From contig NZ_JAEKFI010000001.1 in assembly GCF_016650635.1 (NCBI RefSeq), positions 186,001-250,000 on the forward strand: a stretch of DNA of 64,000 bases, given 5' to 3'. The translations under genes and the position numbers were made by a program. A model generated the notes under the pieces. That model made no database searches and was not told the DNA's origin. It was given only the letters and a program-made list of their open reading frames with translations. This DNA is from Pseudomonas sp. TH43. GTDB lineage: Bacteria; Pseudomonadota; Gammaproteobacteria; Pseudomonadales; Pseudomonadaceae. Positions 35,999-44,979 of this stretch are shown piece after piece (position 1 is the first letter of the stretch; the number at the start of each line of letters is the position of its first letter).

Positions 35999-37615
35999 TT
36001 ACTTGGCCATGGCTGCCCGAGCGGCTTCGATCTTGGCCTTGACCGCATCGAGGTTGAAGCTCGCGCCTTTTTGCATCGGCGGGTATTCAATTGCCGTCTG
36101 CGCCAGTTTCACCACCTGATCCTGAACAAACACGAAGCGCCAGAACTGGAACTTGAACCACTGGAAGTATTCCAGTGAGCCACTGGCCGACTGATTCTCC
36201 GGCCAACCCATACGCTCGAACGGGTCCAGGCGCAGGTTGGTCAGTATCGGCATGTCCAGCGCAACCTTGGCACCCAGCCAACCGCCAGGTTGATCGATGA
36301 AGCGATACTTGAAGTCGTCGATACGTATTGCGCCCAGGGTGCTCTCACCGAAGTAGAAGATTTCATGGCGGTTCGACGGGCCTTTGCCGGTGATCATCGG
36401 CGTCTGGTCATAGCCGTCGAGATGCACCTTGTAGGTGGTATCACCCAGTTGTTTACCTTTGAGCAGCTCGGCGCCAATGTTTGGATTACCGGCCGCGGCA
36501 ACAAACGTCGGGAACCAGTCCATGCCCGACATGATGCCGTTCGACACACTGTTCGGCGGCACTTGCCCCGGCCAGCGAATGATCGCCGGCACCCGGAAAC
36601 CACCCTCCATCACCGTGCCTTTACCCATGGCGAATGGAGTGGTGCCGCCGTCCGGCCAAGTGAAGTTTTCCGCACCGTTGTCGGTGGTGAACACCACGAT
36701 GGTGTTGTCATCCATGCCGTCTTTCTTCAGCTTGGCCAGCACGTCGCCGACGATGTCGTCGAGTTGTGCCATGCCGGCTTCCTGTTCCGACCAGCCATTC
36801 TGCGAATTGCGCATGGCTTCGTACTTGTCGGACAGGTGCGTGACGATGTGCATGCGTGTTGGATTGAGCCAGAGAAAAAACGGTTTGTTGTCCTGTTTGG
36901 CCTTGTCGATAAAGGTGAAGGCCTTGTCACGAATCTCGTCGTCGACGGTTTTCATCCGCTCTGGATAAAGCGTGCCGGCGTCTTCGATTTTCTGTTTGCC
37001 GACCTTGCCCCAACGCGGCATGACCGTTGGATCATCGGTCGCGGTGGCCCAGCTGTGCACCATGTTGCGCGGCCCGACTGTATCCAGAAGCTCTTTGGGG
37101 TAATTGGGATGCGCCGGATCTTCCATGGCATCGAGGTGGTAGAGATAGCCGAAAAACTCATCGAAGCCGTGCACCGTGGGCAGGAACTCGTTCAAGTCGC
37201 CGAGGTGGTTCTTGCCGAATTGGCCGGTGGCGTAACCCATGGCTTTCAATGTGGTGGCGATGGTCACGGCCTCGGCGGGAATACCAATGGGCGAGCCGGC
37301 CTGGCCGACGGTGGTCATGCCCGTGCGGATGGGCAACTCTCCGGTAATGAAATTGGCTCGGCCGGCGGTGCAACTGGCCTCGGCGTAGTAATCAGTGAAG
37401 CGCATGCCTTGCGCGGCCAATTGGTCGAGGTTGGGTGTGCGACCAGCCATCATGCCTTGGTTATAGACGCCGATATTGGACCAACCAACGTCGTCGCCCA
37501 TGATGACCACGATGTTGGGAGCCGCTTTGTCGGCGGCTTGCGCCATGCCGGGAGATACCATTGCAGACAACAGCATTGAAGCTGCAAATAGAGGAAATAG
37601 TCGTGTCCGGTTCAT
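35999..37615 (-). CDS. Periplasmic arylsulfatase-type sulfatase
   Basis: The 538-residue product has a signal peptide (ending AQAAD) and the alkaline-phosphatase-like sulfatase core: metal Asp pair in VVIMGDDVGWSN, the formylglycine site CTAGR (C-x-A-x-R in place of the commoner C-x-P-x-R), GQFGKNHLGD and VVFTTDNGAEN. The Cys must be converted to formylglycine by a maturase that is not in the window. It would hydrolyse sulfate esters in the periplasm to obtain sulfur. It is the first gene of a likely sulfatase, FadL and DUF3313 unit. Confidence 0.92.
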   Translation of the reverse strand: MNRTRLFPLFAASMLLSAMVSPGMAQAADKAAPNIVVIMGDDVGWSNIGVYNQGMMAGRTPNLDQLAAQGMRFTDYYAEASCTAGRANFITGELPIRTGMTTVGQAGSPIGIPAEAVTIATTLKAMGYATGQFGKNHLGDLNEFLPTVHGFDEFFGYLYHLDAMEDPAHPNYPKELLDTVGPRNMVHSWATATDDPTVMPRWGKVGKQKIEDAGTLYPERMKTVDDEIRDKAFTFIDKAKQDNKPFFLWLNPTRMHIVTHLSDKYEAMRNSQNGWSEQEAGMAQLDDIVGDVLAKLKKDGMDDNTIVVFTTDNGAENFTWPDGGTTPFAMGKGTVMEGGFRVPAIIRWPGQVPPNSVSNGIMSGMDWFPTFVAAAGNPNIGAELLKGKQLGDTTYKVHLDGYDQTPMITGKGPSNRHEIFYFGESTLGAIRIDDFKYRFIDQPGGWLGAKVALDMPILTNLRLDPFERMGWPENQSASGSLEYFQWFKFQFWRFVFVQDQVVKLAQTAIEYPPMQKGASFNLDAVKAKIEAARAAMAK

Positions 37616-37876
37616 GTCGAGATCCAGTGAACTTGCGTTAACACCCGATGATGATCTCCCCGATCACCTCTTATTTGGATCCCCCGCGATGAGCGTAGGC
37701 AGTAATTTTGAAATGACCAGTAATAAATTTTCAGTCGAGAGCGGTTGTATTACTGGCGCTACAACACGTTCTGACGCTTCAGATGCCAACTGGCACGCCA
37801 CGCACTGGCGGGCTGGACTAGTTGTCAAGTTGAAGTAGTCTCAAACGACGCTGATTAATCAAGAACGAGGCTTAGT

Positions 37877-38050
37877 ATGGTTGTCAGAACTATTTCCTTA
37901 TTGGCCTTATCGCTATTGATTCTTTGCGGTTGTGGTAATCCCTACGAAGTCAATGCGGAAAACTGTGCGCCAGATAACTTTCTTAAGTTGCCGGACAACC
38001 AGAAACGCACAGACTTCATCGAAGCCTGCCTTAAGCGTCAAACGCCTTAG
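37877..38050 (+). CDS. Small lipoprotein, 57 residues
   Basis: The short gene encodes MVVRTISLLALSLLILCGCG followed by NPYEVNAENCAPDNFLKL and a charged end EACLKRQTP. The first 17 residues are a lipoprotein signal with lipobox LLILC, and the mature part has two further Cys that may form a disulfide. GAGG lies six bases before the ATG. It stands alone on the plus strand between the sulfatase promoter and the mexEF-oprN terminator. Composition is richer in A+T than its surroundings. Its function is unknown. Confidence 0.7.
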   Translation: MVVRTISLLALSLLILCGCGNPYEVNAENCAPDNFLKLPDNQKRTDFIEACLKRQTP

Positions 38051-38301
38051 GCCGGCTCGGTAAGGCCTTCAACTTATTTGTCGGGAAGACCCTTGCCACT
38101 AAGCCCGGAGTGGCTCTACCAACTGAGGACAAACGGCGCAACGCCGCTGGATCGTCGGGGCGATGGGCGGAAGAAAAAACTGCACCGAAGCTGGTAATGA
38201 CCGCAGCCACGGCGTTCCGGCGTTGTCGCACTTTCTCCTGCGCAAGGTGCGGTAGTCGCGCAGCACAGCGAAAAAAATCTCAGTCTCGCGCCCATAAAAA
38301 A
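38051..38301. other. Intergenic stretch with a tRNA D-arm-like relic
   Basis: No gene is supported here. On the minus strand, 38127-38113 reads CTCAGTTGGTAGAGC, the conserved D-arm sequence of bacterial tRNAs. It is followed by CCACT and AGTGG (38113-38096), which could pair as an anticodon-like stem with an 8-base loop. The T-arm and acceptor are missing, so at best this is a decayed tRNA or remnant of an insertion. Confidence 0.35.
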
Positions 38302-38334
38302 GCCCCGCGACCGAATGATACGCGGGGCAAAAAA
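38302..38334 (-). terminator. Rho-independent terminator of mexEF-oprN
   Basis: GCCCCGCG and CGCGGGGC pair as an 8-bp stem with an 11-base loop. On the minus strand it is followed by TTTTTT, about 45 bases beyond the oprN stop. The A-run on the other side makes it usable in both directions. Confidence 0.9.
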
Positions 38335-38376
38335 TTGGTTGGTTGCGGCCAACCAAAGGAGCTCTTTAACAATCGA

Positions 38377-39798
38377 TTACTGGCTGGCGACGGTCTCCGG
38401 TTGCCAGCCACCGCCAAGGGCTTTGTAGATCGCGACAATGCCGCGATACAGATCAACTTCGGCCTGGGCCTGGCTGTCTTCGGCATTCAGACGTTCACGC
38501 TGTGCGTCGAGCAGCACGAGGAAGTCGGTAGTGCCTTCGCGGTAGCGAATCTCGGCCAGATCAGCAGCCTTGCGGCTCGATTCGCTCTGACGGATCAGCG
38601 AGATCAGACGCTGCTGACGTTTACCGTAATCACTGAAAGCGTTTTCCGACTCTTCCAGGGCCAGCAGCACTTGCTGCTCATAGGTCGCCAGCGCGCCTTC
38701 GGCGTCAGCATCGGCGCCGCGCAAACGTGCGCGCACGCTGCCCAGGTCGAACGCTGCCCACGTTATGCTCGGGCCCAGCGCCCAGGCGTTGGCCGCCGAA
38801 GAACCGATTTGCGAGCCACGCCCAGCCGTCCAGCCGAGGAAACCGCTGAGGCTGACCCGCGGGAACAGATCGGCTTTGGCTACGCCGATGCGCGCCGTGG
38901 CCGAAGCCAGTTTGCGTTCAGCACTGAGGATGTCCGGACGACGTTGCAGCAGTTCGCCCGGATCACCGATTGGCAAGGCCTTGGCAATCGCCGGCAAGTC
39001 TTTTGGACTCAGGTCGACGGTCAGTTTGTCCGGACGCTGACCCAGCAGGGTAGCGATGCGGTTTTTCTGCCGAACCTGCTCGGCCTGCAATTGCGGCACG
39101 CTGGCTTCGACCGAGGCCAGGCGTGCATCGGCACGTTCGACGTCGAGCTGATCACCGACGCCGGCGTCACGCAGGCTGATGGTGATCTTGCGTGACTCGA
39201 CCTGATTGTTCAGGTTGGCCACGGCGATCTTTTCGCGCAGTTGCGCACCACGCAGTTGACCGTAAGCGTCCACCAGTTCGGCAATCATGGTGACTTGCAG
39301 TTGGTACAGATCAGCTTCGACCGCTTGCTGCTCGGCGTCGGCCGACTCCAGATTGCGCTGGATACGCCCGAACAAGTCCAGTTCCCAGGCCATGTCCAAG
39401 CCCAGGTCATAGCGTTCGCTGTTGACCCGTTTGGTGGTCTGGCCAGGGATTTGCCCCTTGGCCAGATCACTGCTGGCGCGGCTGGTGATGGTCGGCATCG
39501 CGTCGTTGCTGACGTCGTCACGAATCGCCCGGGCGGCTTTCCAGCGAGCGAACGCTACGCGCAGTTCACGGTTGCCTTGCAGCGATTGCGTGACCAACTG
39601 GTTGAGGGTCGGGTCATCGAACTGCTGCCACCAGATGCCTTCGAATTTCGAACGGTCGAAGTTCTTTTGCCCGGCGGCGCCGTCGGTGGCGGTGGTGATA
39701 TTGGCCGCCTCCGTGGCTGGGGTCTTGTAGTCGGGGCCGACGGCGCAGGCGCTGAGGGCCAGTACCAGCAGACTCGGCAGGAAGACTTTCAGACTCAT
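38377..39798 (-). CDS. oprN: Outer-membrane efflux channel OprN
   Basis: The 473-residue lipoprotein (lipobox LALSAC) is a TolC/OprM-class channel. It resembles P. aeruginosa OprN closely at RSKFEGIWWQQFDDPTLNQL, SERYDLGLDMAWELDLFGRI, GDPGELLQRRPDI and at the end (ELYRGIVAIYKALGGGWQ class residues). It forms the outer exit duct of the MexEF pump for chloramphenicol, quinolones, trimethoprim and quorum-sensing precursors. The start codon overlaps the mexF stop by four bases. Confidence 0.93.
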   Translation of the reverse strand: MSLKVFLPSLLVLALSACAVGPDYKTPATEAANITTATDGAAGQKNFDRSKFEGIWWQQFDDPTLNQLVTQSLQGNRELRVAFARWKAARAIRDDVSNDAMPTITSRASSDLAKGQIPGQTTKRVNSERYDLGLDMAWELDLFGRIQRNLESADAEQQAVEADLYQLQVTMIAELVDAYGQLRGAQLREKIAVANLNNQVESRKITISLRDAGVGDQLDVERADARLASVEASVPQLQAEQVRQKNRIATLLGQRPDKLTVDLSPKDLPAIAKALPIGDPGELLQRRPDILSAERKLASATARIGVAKADLFPRVSLSGFLGWTAGRGSQIGSSAANAWALGPSITWAAFDLGSVRARLRGADADAEGALATYEQQVLLALEESENAFSDYGKRQQRLISLIRQSESSRKAADLAEIRYREGTTDFLVLLDAQRERLNAEDSQAQAEVDLYRGIVAIYKALGGGWQPETVASQ

Positions 39799-42700
39799 TG
39801 TTGCGCCTCCAATTTCAGGGCCTTGGCCGCTTTGCGCTGCTCGCCGCGTTCAACAAAGTTACGGATCAGTACGTAGAACACTGGCGTCAGCAACAGACCG
39901 AAGAAGGTCACCCCGAGCATCCCGGAGAACACCGCCACACCCATGGCGTGACGCATCTCGGCACCGGCACCGCTGGAGAACACCAGTGGCACCACACCCA
40001 TGATGAACGCGAAGGAGGTCATCAGGATCGGCCGCAGACGCAGACGGCAGGCTTCCAGTACCGCAGCGAGCGGGTTGAGACCTTCTTCCTGTTTGTCCTT
40101 GGCAAACTCGACGATCAGAATCGCGTTCTTACAGGCAAGTCCCACCAGTACGATCAAACCAATCTGGGTGAAGATGTTGTTGTCACCGCCCGAGACGATC
40201 ACACCGGTGATGGCCGACAGCAGGGTCATCGGTACGATCAGGATCACCGCCAGTGGCAGGCTCCAGCTTTCGTATTGAGCGGCGAGCACCAGGAACGCCA
40301 GCAGTACGCAGAGCGGGAACACGAACAGCGCGGTGTTGCCGGACAGAATCTGCTGGTAGGTCAGGTCGGTCCATTCGTAGGTCATGCCGTTCGGAAGTTC
40401 TTCCTTGAGCAGTTTCTCGATGGCTTTTTCCGCTTGGCCAGAGCTGTAGCCCGGAGCTGCGGCACCGTTGATTTCAGCAGTGATGAAGCCGTTGTAGTGC
40501 ATCACGCGATCCGGCCCCGAGGTGTCGCTGACCTTGATGAAGGTCGCCAGCGGGATCATTTCGCCTTTGTTGTTACGCACTTTCAGCTGACCGATCTGAT
40601 CGGATTCGAGGCGGAACTGTTGCTCGGCCTGAACGTTGACCTGATAGGTGCGGCCAAATCGGTTGAAGTCGTTGGCATACAGCGAACCCAGGTAGATCTG
40701 CAGGGTGTCGAAGATGTCGCTGACGGCGACGCCGTGGGTCTTGGCTTTTTCACGGTCGATGGCGGCATCGACCTGCGGCACGTTCACGGTGTAACTGGTG
40801 AACAGGCCAGCCAGTTCCGGGACGCTGTGACTCTTGTTGATGATGTTCATGGTTTCTTTGTACAGCTCGTCGTAGCCCAGGTTGCCCCGGTCTTCGATTT
40901 GCAGACGGAAACCACCAATGGTGCCCAGACCTTGTACCGGCGGTGGCGGGAAGATCGCCATGTACGCTTCCTGAATATTCGCGAACTGGCCGTTCAAGGC
41001 ACCGGCAATCGCACCGGCGGACATGCTCGGGTCTTTACGCTCGTCGAAGGGTTTCAGGGTCACGAACACGATGCCAGCGTTCGGGCTATTGGTGAAACCG
41101 TTGATCGACAGGCCCGGGAACGCTACGGCACTTTCCACGCCTGGCTGTTTCAGGGCCAGGTCGGACATGCGCTTGATCACGTCTTCGGTGCGATCCAGGC
41201 TGGACGCGTCCGGCAATTGGGCGAAAGCCACCAGGTACTGCTTGTCCTGGCCAGGCACGAAACCGGTCGGGGTGTTGGCGAAGCCGAAGAAAGTCAGCAC
41301 CATCAGGCCTGCGTACAGCAACAAAGCGATGCCGCTGCTGCGGATAACCCGGCCAACCGTGCCGACGTAGCCATGACTGGCGCGGTCGAAGAAGCGGTTG
41401 AACGGACGGAACAACCAGCCACCGAAGATCTTGTCGAGTACTTTGGAGAACCGATCTTTCGGTGCATCGTGGCTTTTCAGCAACACAGCGGCCAGTGCTG
41501 GCGACAGGGTCAGCGAGTTGAACGCCGAGATTACGGTCGAGATCGCGATGGTCAGTGCGAACTGCTTGTAGAACTGACCCGTGAGGCCGGAGATGAAGGC
41601 CGCCGGGATAAACACCGCACACAGCACCAGTGCCGTGGCAATGATCGGGCCGGTCACTTCACGCATCGCCCGTTTGGTCGCTTCGACCGGTGTCAGTCCG
41701 AGTTCGATGTTCCGTTCGACGTTCTCCACCACCACGATCGCGTCGTCGACCACGATACCGATCGCCAGTACCAGACCGAACAGCGACAGTGCGTTGAGCG
41801 AGAAGCCGAACAGGTGCATCACCGCAAACGTACCGATCAACGATACCGGCACCGCCACCAATGGAATGATCGAGGCGCGCCAGGTTTGCAGGAACAGAAT
41901 CACCACCAGCACCACGAGGATCAGTGCTTCGAAGAGGGTATGAACCACCGCTTCAATCGAGCCGCGCACGAAGATCGTCGGGTCATAGACGATGCTGTAG
42001 TCCATGCCTTGCGGGAAGCCTTTTTTCAGCTCGTCCATCTTCGCCCGAACTTCGTTCGAGATATCGATGGCGTTGGAACCTGGGCGCTGAAAGATCGGGA
42101 TCGCCACGGCGGGCTGGTTGTTCAACAACGACCGCAGGGCGTATTGGCTGGAACCCAGTTCGACGCGAGCGATGTCTTTGAGCCGAGTGATTTCACCGTT
42201 GTCGCCTGCGCGAATGATGATGTTCTCGAACTCTTCTTCAGTCACCAGACGGCCCTGAGTGTTGACCGACAGCTGGAAGCTCTGGGCATTCGGGGCAGGG
42301 GGGGAGCCCAATTGACCGGCCGCCACCTGACGGTTCTGCTCACGAATCGCGGTGACCACATCGGTCGCGGTCAGATTGCGCGAAGCGGTCTTGTTCGGGT
42401 CGAGCCACACGCGCAGCGAGTAGTCACCCATACCGAATAACTGCACATCACCCACACCACCCAGACGAGCCAGCTCATCCTTGATGTTGAGGATCGCGTA
42501 GTTGGACAGGTAGAGCATGTCGTAGCGCTTGTCCGGGGAGGTCAAGTGCACAACCATGGTCAGGTCGGGCGAAGCCTTGTCGACAGTGATACCGATGCGC
42601 GTCACTTCCTCGGGAAGTTTCGGCTCGGTGCGCGTCACCCGGTTTTGCACCTGCACCTGCGCATTGTCCAGGTCAGTGCCCAGGGCGAAAGTGATGGTCA

Positions 42701-42974
42701 GGGTGATCTTGCCGTCAGCGGTCGACTGCGAGGACATGTACAGCATGTTCTCGACGCCGGTGATGGCTTGCTCCAGGGGAGCGGCCACGGTTTCACCGAT
42801 GACTTTAGGGTTGGCGCCCGGGAAGTTGGCACGTACCACCACGGTTGGCGGCACGACTTCCGGGTATTCACTGATCGGTAACTGGAACAGCGAGATCGCA
42901 CCGGCGATCAGGATCAACAGCGACAGCACCGCTGCGAAGATCGGCCGTGAAATGAAGAATTGGGAAAAATTCAT
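39795..42974 (-). CDS. mexF: RND multidrug efflux transporter MexF
   Basis: The 1059-residue product is a HAE1-type RND pump with 12 membrane helices, two large periplasmic loops and the proton-relay segment GLVLAIGIVVDDAIVVVENV (Asp pair in helix 4). The N-terminus MNFSQFFISRPIFAAVLSLL and the segments YDMLYLSNYAILNIKDELAR and GMDYSIVYDPTIFVRGSIEA match P. aeruginosa MexF almost residue for residue. It extrudes drugs by proton antiport. It lies 15 bases after mexE and overlaps oprN. Confidence 0.96.
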   Translation of the reverse strand: MNFSQFFISRPIFAAVLSLLILIAGAISLFQLPISEYPEVVPPTVVVRANFPGANPKVIGETVAAPLEQAITGVENMLYMSSQSTADGKITLTITFALGTDLDNAQVQVQNRVTRTEPKLPEEVTRIGITVDKASPDLTMVVHLTSPDKRYDMLYLSNYAILNIKDELARLGGVGDVQLFGMGDYSLRVWLDPNKTASRNLTATDVVTAIREQNRQVAAGQLGSPPAPNAQSFQLSVNTQGRLVTEEEFENIIIRAGDNGEITRLKDIARVELGSSQYALRSLLNNQPAVAIPIFQRPGSNAIDISNEVRAKMDELKKGFPQGMDYSIVYDPTIFVRGSIEAVVHTLFEALILVVLVVILFLQTWRASIIPLVAVPVSLIGTFAVMHLFGFSLNALSLFGLVLAIGIVVDDAIVVVENVERNIELGLTPVEATKRAMREVTGPIIATALVLCAVFIPAAFISGLTGQFYKQFALTIAISTVISAFNSLTLSPALAAVLLKSHDAPKDRFSKVLDKIFGGWLFRPFNRFFDRASHGYVGTVGRVIRSSGIALLLYAGLMVLTFFGFANTPTGFVPGQDKQYLVAFAQLPDASSLDRTEDVIKRMSDLALKQPGVESAVAFPGLSINGFTNSPNAGIVFVTLKPFDERKDPSMSAGAIAGALNGQFANIQEAYMAIFPPPPVQGLGTIGGFRLQIEDRGNLGYDELYKETMNIINKSHSVPELAGLFTSYTVNVPQVDAAIDREKAKTHGVAVSDIFDTLQIYLGSLYANDFNRFGRTYQVNVQAEQQFRLESDQIGQLKVRNNKGEMIPLATFIKVSDTSGPDRVMHYNGFITAEINGAAAPGYSSGQAEKAIEKLLKEELPNGMTYEWTDLTYQQILSGNTALFVFPLCVLLAFLVLAAQYESWSLPLAVILIVPMTLLSAITGVIVSGGDNNIFTQIGLIVLVGLACKNAILIVEFAKDKQEEGLNPLAAVLEACRLRLRPILMTSFAFIMGVVPLVFSSGAGAEMRHAMGVAVFSGMLGVTFFGLLLTPVFYVLIRNFVERGEQRKAAKALKLEAQQ

Positions 42975-42989
42975 CGGAGTTGTCGTCCC

Positions 42990-44243
42990 TTAACCGCGTG
43001 GGGTCGTAGCAGCCAGCTTCACAACCGCACCGGACGCACCTTTGGCAGGGGCGATTTTGGGCAGGTTGCTGGCTTCCAGCGCTTGACGTTGTTGAGCGAG
43101 TGCCGCGATGGTTTGCTCGCTGGCCATCGGGATCACTTCAGGAGTGACCGGTGAGCCAGGACGTACCCGTTGCAGGCCCTTGACGATGATCGTGTCGTCC
43201 TTGTTCAGGCCGGTACGGACGATGCGCAGGCCTTCGATTTTCGGACCGAGTTCGACGGCGCGGTAGGTGGTTTTATTATCGCCATCCATTACCAGCACAA
43301 ATTTCTTGCCGAGGTCGGTGCCGACGGCTTCGTCGTTGATCAGCATGGCGTTGTAGGTGCCGCTGCCGACCAGTTTCAGCCGTGCGTACAGACCCGGGGT
43401 GTAGGTGCCGTCGCTGTTGTCGAACACCGCGCGACCACGAATGGTGCCGGTTTTCGGATTGACCTGGTTGTCGACGAAGTTCATTTGGCCGAGGTGCGGG
43501 TTGCCGTCTTCATTGGACAGGCCCATGTACACCGGCGTCGTTGCCCCGCGCTGACCGTTGCGGGCGAGTTGGGTGTATTTGAGGAACACACGCTCGTCGG
43601 CGTCGAAGTAGGCGTAAACCTTGTCGGTGGAAACCACGCTGGTCAGGGCCGTGGTGTCGGCGGTCACCAGGTTGCCGGCGGTGATCTCGGCACGGCTGAC
43701 GCGACCGCTGATTGGCGAAGTGACGCGGGTGAAGCTCAGGTTAAGTTTGGCCAGATCCAGTTGCGCTTGCAGGGCACCGACGGCGGCGCGGGCTTCTTGA
43801 GCGGCGCTGGTGCGCGAGTCGGCGAGTTCGGCGGAGATGGCGTTGCTGGCACGCAGACGCTCACCGCGTCCTGCTTCGTTTTCACTGCGAGTGGCATTGG
43901 CGCGAGATTGCGCGACCAGGGCTTCGAGGCGGCGAACCTCGGCCTGGAACGGACGCGGGTCGATCTGGAACAGCAGGTCACCTTTCTTGACCAATGCGCC
44001 TTCAGTGAAGGCGACGTCGTCGATCTGGCCGGAGACCCGTGGACGGATTTCAACGGTTTCCGGCGCTTCGAGGCGGCCGGTGAATTCGTCCCATTCGTTG
44101 ACCGGTTGTTCCAGCACCTTGGCCACGCTGACTTTGGCAGCTGGTTGGGTGGCGGCAGTCTCCGGAGTCTTGCCGCAAGCGCTCATCACCAGTACGGCCA
44201 ACAGGGCCAACGGGAAGCGCAAATGTTTAAGTGACTGTTCCAT
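42990..44243 (-). CDS. mexE: RND efflux adaptor MexE
   Basis: The 417-residue periplasmic adaptor lipoprotein (lipobox LVMSAC) has the MexE landmarks NEWDEFTGRLEAPETVEIRP, FTEGALVKKGDLLFQIDPRP, RLRASNAISAELADSRT and KVYAYFDADERVFLKYTQLA. It bridges MexF and OprN. The open frame extends upstream to 44369, but that part overlaps the regulatory site; ATG 44243 (MEQSLKHLRFPL) is the family start. Control is probably by a MexT-type LysR activator through the nod-box site at 44319-44342; no mexT is in the window. Confidence 0.95.
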   Translation of the reverse strand: MEQSLKHLRFPLALLAVLVMSACGKTPETAATQPAAKVSVAKVLEQPVNEWDEFTGRLEAPETVEIRPRVSGQIDDVAFTEGALVKKGDLLFQIDPRPFQAEVRRLEALVAQSRANATRSENEAGRGERLRASNAISAELADSRTSAAQEARAAVGALQAQLDLAKLNLSFTRVTSPISGRVSRAEITAGNLVTADTTALTSVVSTDKVYAYFDADERVFLKYTQLARNGQRGATTPVYMGLSNEDGNPHLGQMNFVDNQVNPKTGTIRGRAVFDNSDGTYTPGLYARLKLVGSGTYNAMLINDEAVGTDLGKKFVLVMDGDNKTTYRAVELGPKIEGLRIVRTGLNKDDTIIVKGLQRVRPGSPVTPEVIPMASEQTIAALAQQRQALEASNLPKIAPAKGASGAVVKLAATTPRG

Positions 44244-44318
44244 GGATGCATCCGCCAATGTATTGAAGATGGGCGGATGATGCTCGGCGGGGTGTGATGG
44301 CACGAATCGAATGAAGCA

Positions 44319-44342
44319 AAGGTAACTATCATTCGGAATGAT
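44319..44342 (-). promoter_or_regulatory. nod-box (MexT-type) activator site upstream of mexE
   Basis: On the minus strand the site reads ATCA, five bases, AATGAT, four bases (AGTT), ACCTT. The published nod-box consensus for MexT targets is ATCA-N5-GTCGAT-N4-ACYAT, so the ATC-N9-GAT core and spacing are exact and the tail matches at four of five positions. The core also forms a perfect palindrome (TATCATTC, C, GAATGATA, 44327-44343). It lies about 76 bases before the mexE start codon. Confidence 0.75.
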
Positions 44343-44464
44343 ATAAGACCAAACCGAGCCCTCTAGCATGCACCTTTCGTTAGGGTGCTATCAATATCCG
44401 TGATGAAAGTTTCATGATGTGTTGCGTGGCAAGTACCGGTGCAAATCCGGATGCCAGAAACAAA

Positions 44465-44487
44465 GAGACGGCCATGAAGGCCGTCTC
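44465..44487 (-). terminator. Rho-independent terminator after the DUF805 gene
   Basis: GAGACGGCC and GGCCGTCTC form a perfect 9-bp stem with a 5-base loop; the minus-strand tail is TTTGTTT. It lies 24 bases past the DUF805 stop and isolates mexE from that operon. Confidence 0.88.
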
Positions 44488-44510
44488 GATCAGCTAGATG
44501 CCGATGTCTA

Positions 44511-44963
44511 TCAGTTGATGCCTTTGCGGTTCGGACCGAAGCGGTTCGGGCCCGGCTGGCTGTCTTGCGCCAGGAACACCAGGTTGACGATTGGCAGCAA
44601 CAACCACCAGCCGCTGCGATCAGTGTCGTGCATACGGCGTACGCCAACGGCCAGGCTCGGCAGGAACAGCGCCAGGCTGTACACGTTGTACAGGATGCCG
44701 CCGGTTTTCAGCAGTGCATCGAGAACACCGATAACAATGGAGATGCCCAGGTTGATCAGAAAGAACATCCAGTATTCACGGCGAGTGGCACGGCCCTGAA
44801 ACACGACATAGTTCTTCAACGCTTCCACGTAAGGGTTACCCGTCGAAATAGCGGGGCCCTGTACATTGGACTGTTGGGTTGCTTGAGGCGCGCCGCATTG
44901 TGGGCAAGCCACGGCCAACGTGCTTATTTCCTTGGCGCAACCGCGGCAGAAAACCATGCTCAT
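44511..44963 (-). CDS. Zinc-ribbon DUF805 membrane protein
   Basis: The 150-residue product starts with a zinc ribbon (FCRGCAKEI and ACPQCGAPQ, four Cys) and continues as a DUF805 domain: YVVFQGRATRREYWMFFLIN, two or three membrane helices, and VGVRRMHDTDRSGWWLLLPI. The family role is unknown. GGGA lies ahead of ATG 44963. It follows another zinc-ribbon membrane gene by 16 bases, and both carry near-identical ribbons, so they form a pair. Confidence 0.88.
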   Translation of the reverse strand: MSMVFCRGCAKEISTLAVACPQCGAPQATQQSNVQGPAISTGNPYVEALKNYVVFQGRATRREYWMFFLINLGISIVIGVLDALLKTGGILYNVYSLALFLPSLAVGVRRMHDTDRSGWWLLLPIVNLVFLAQDSQPGPNRFGPNRKGIN

Positions 44964-44979
44964 ATTTTTTCCCTAAAAT

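Noticed and set aside
39798..42440. 880-codon plus-strand open frame opposite mexF
   Set aside because: It is a codon-bias shadow of mexF: composition is dominated by H, R, E, D and Q, there are no domains, and mexF on the other strand is unmistakable.
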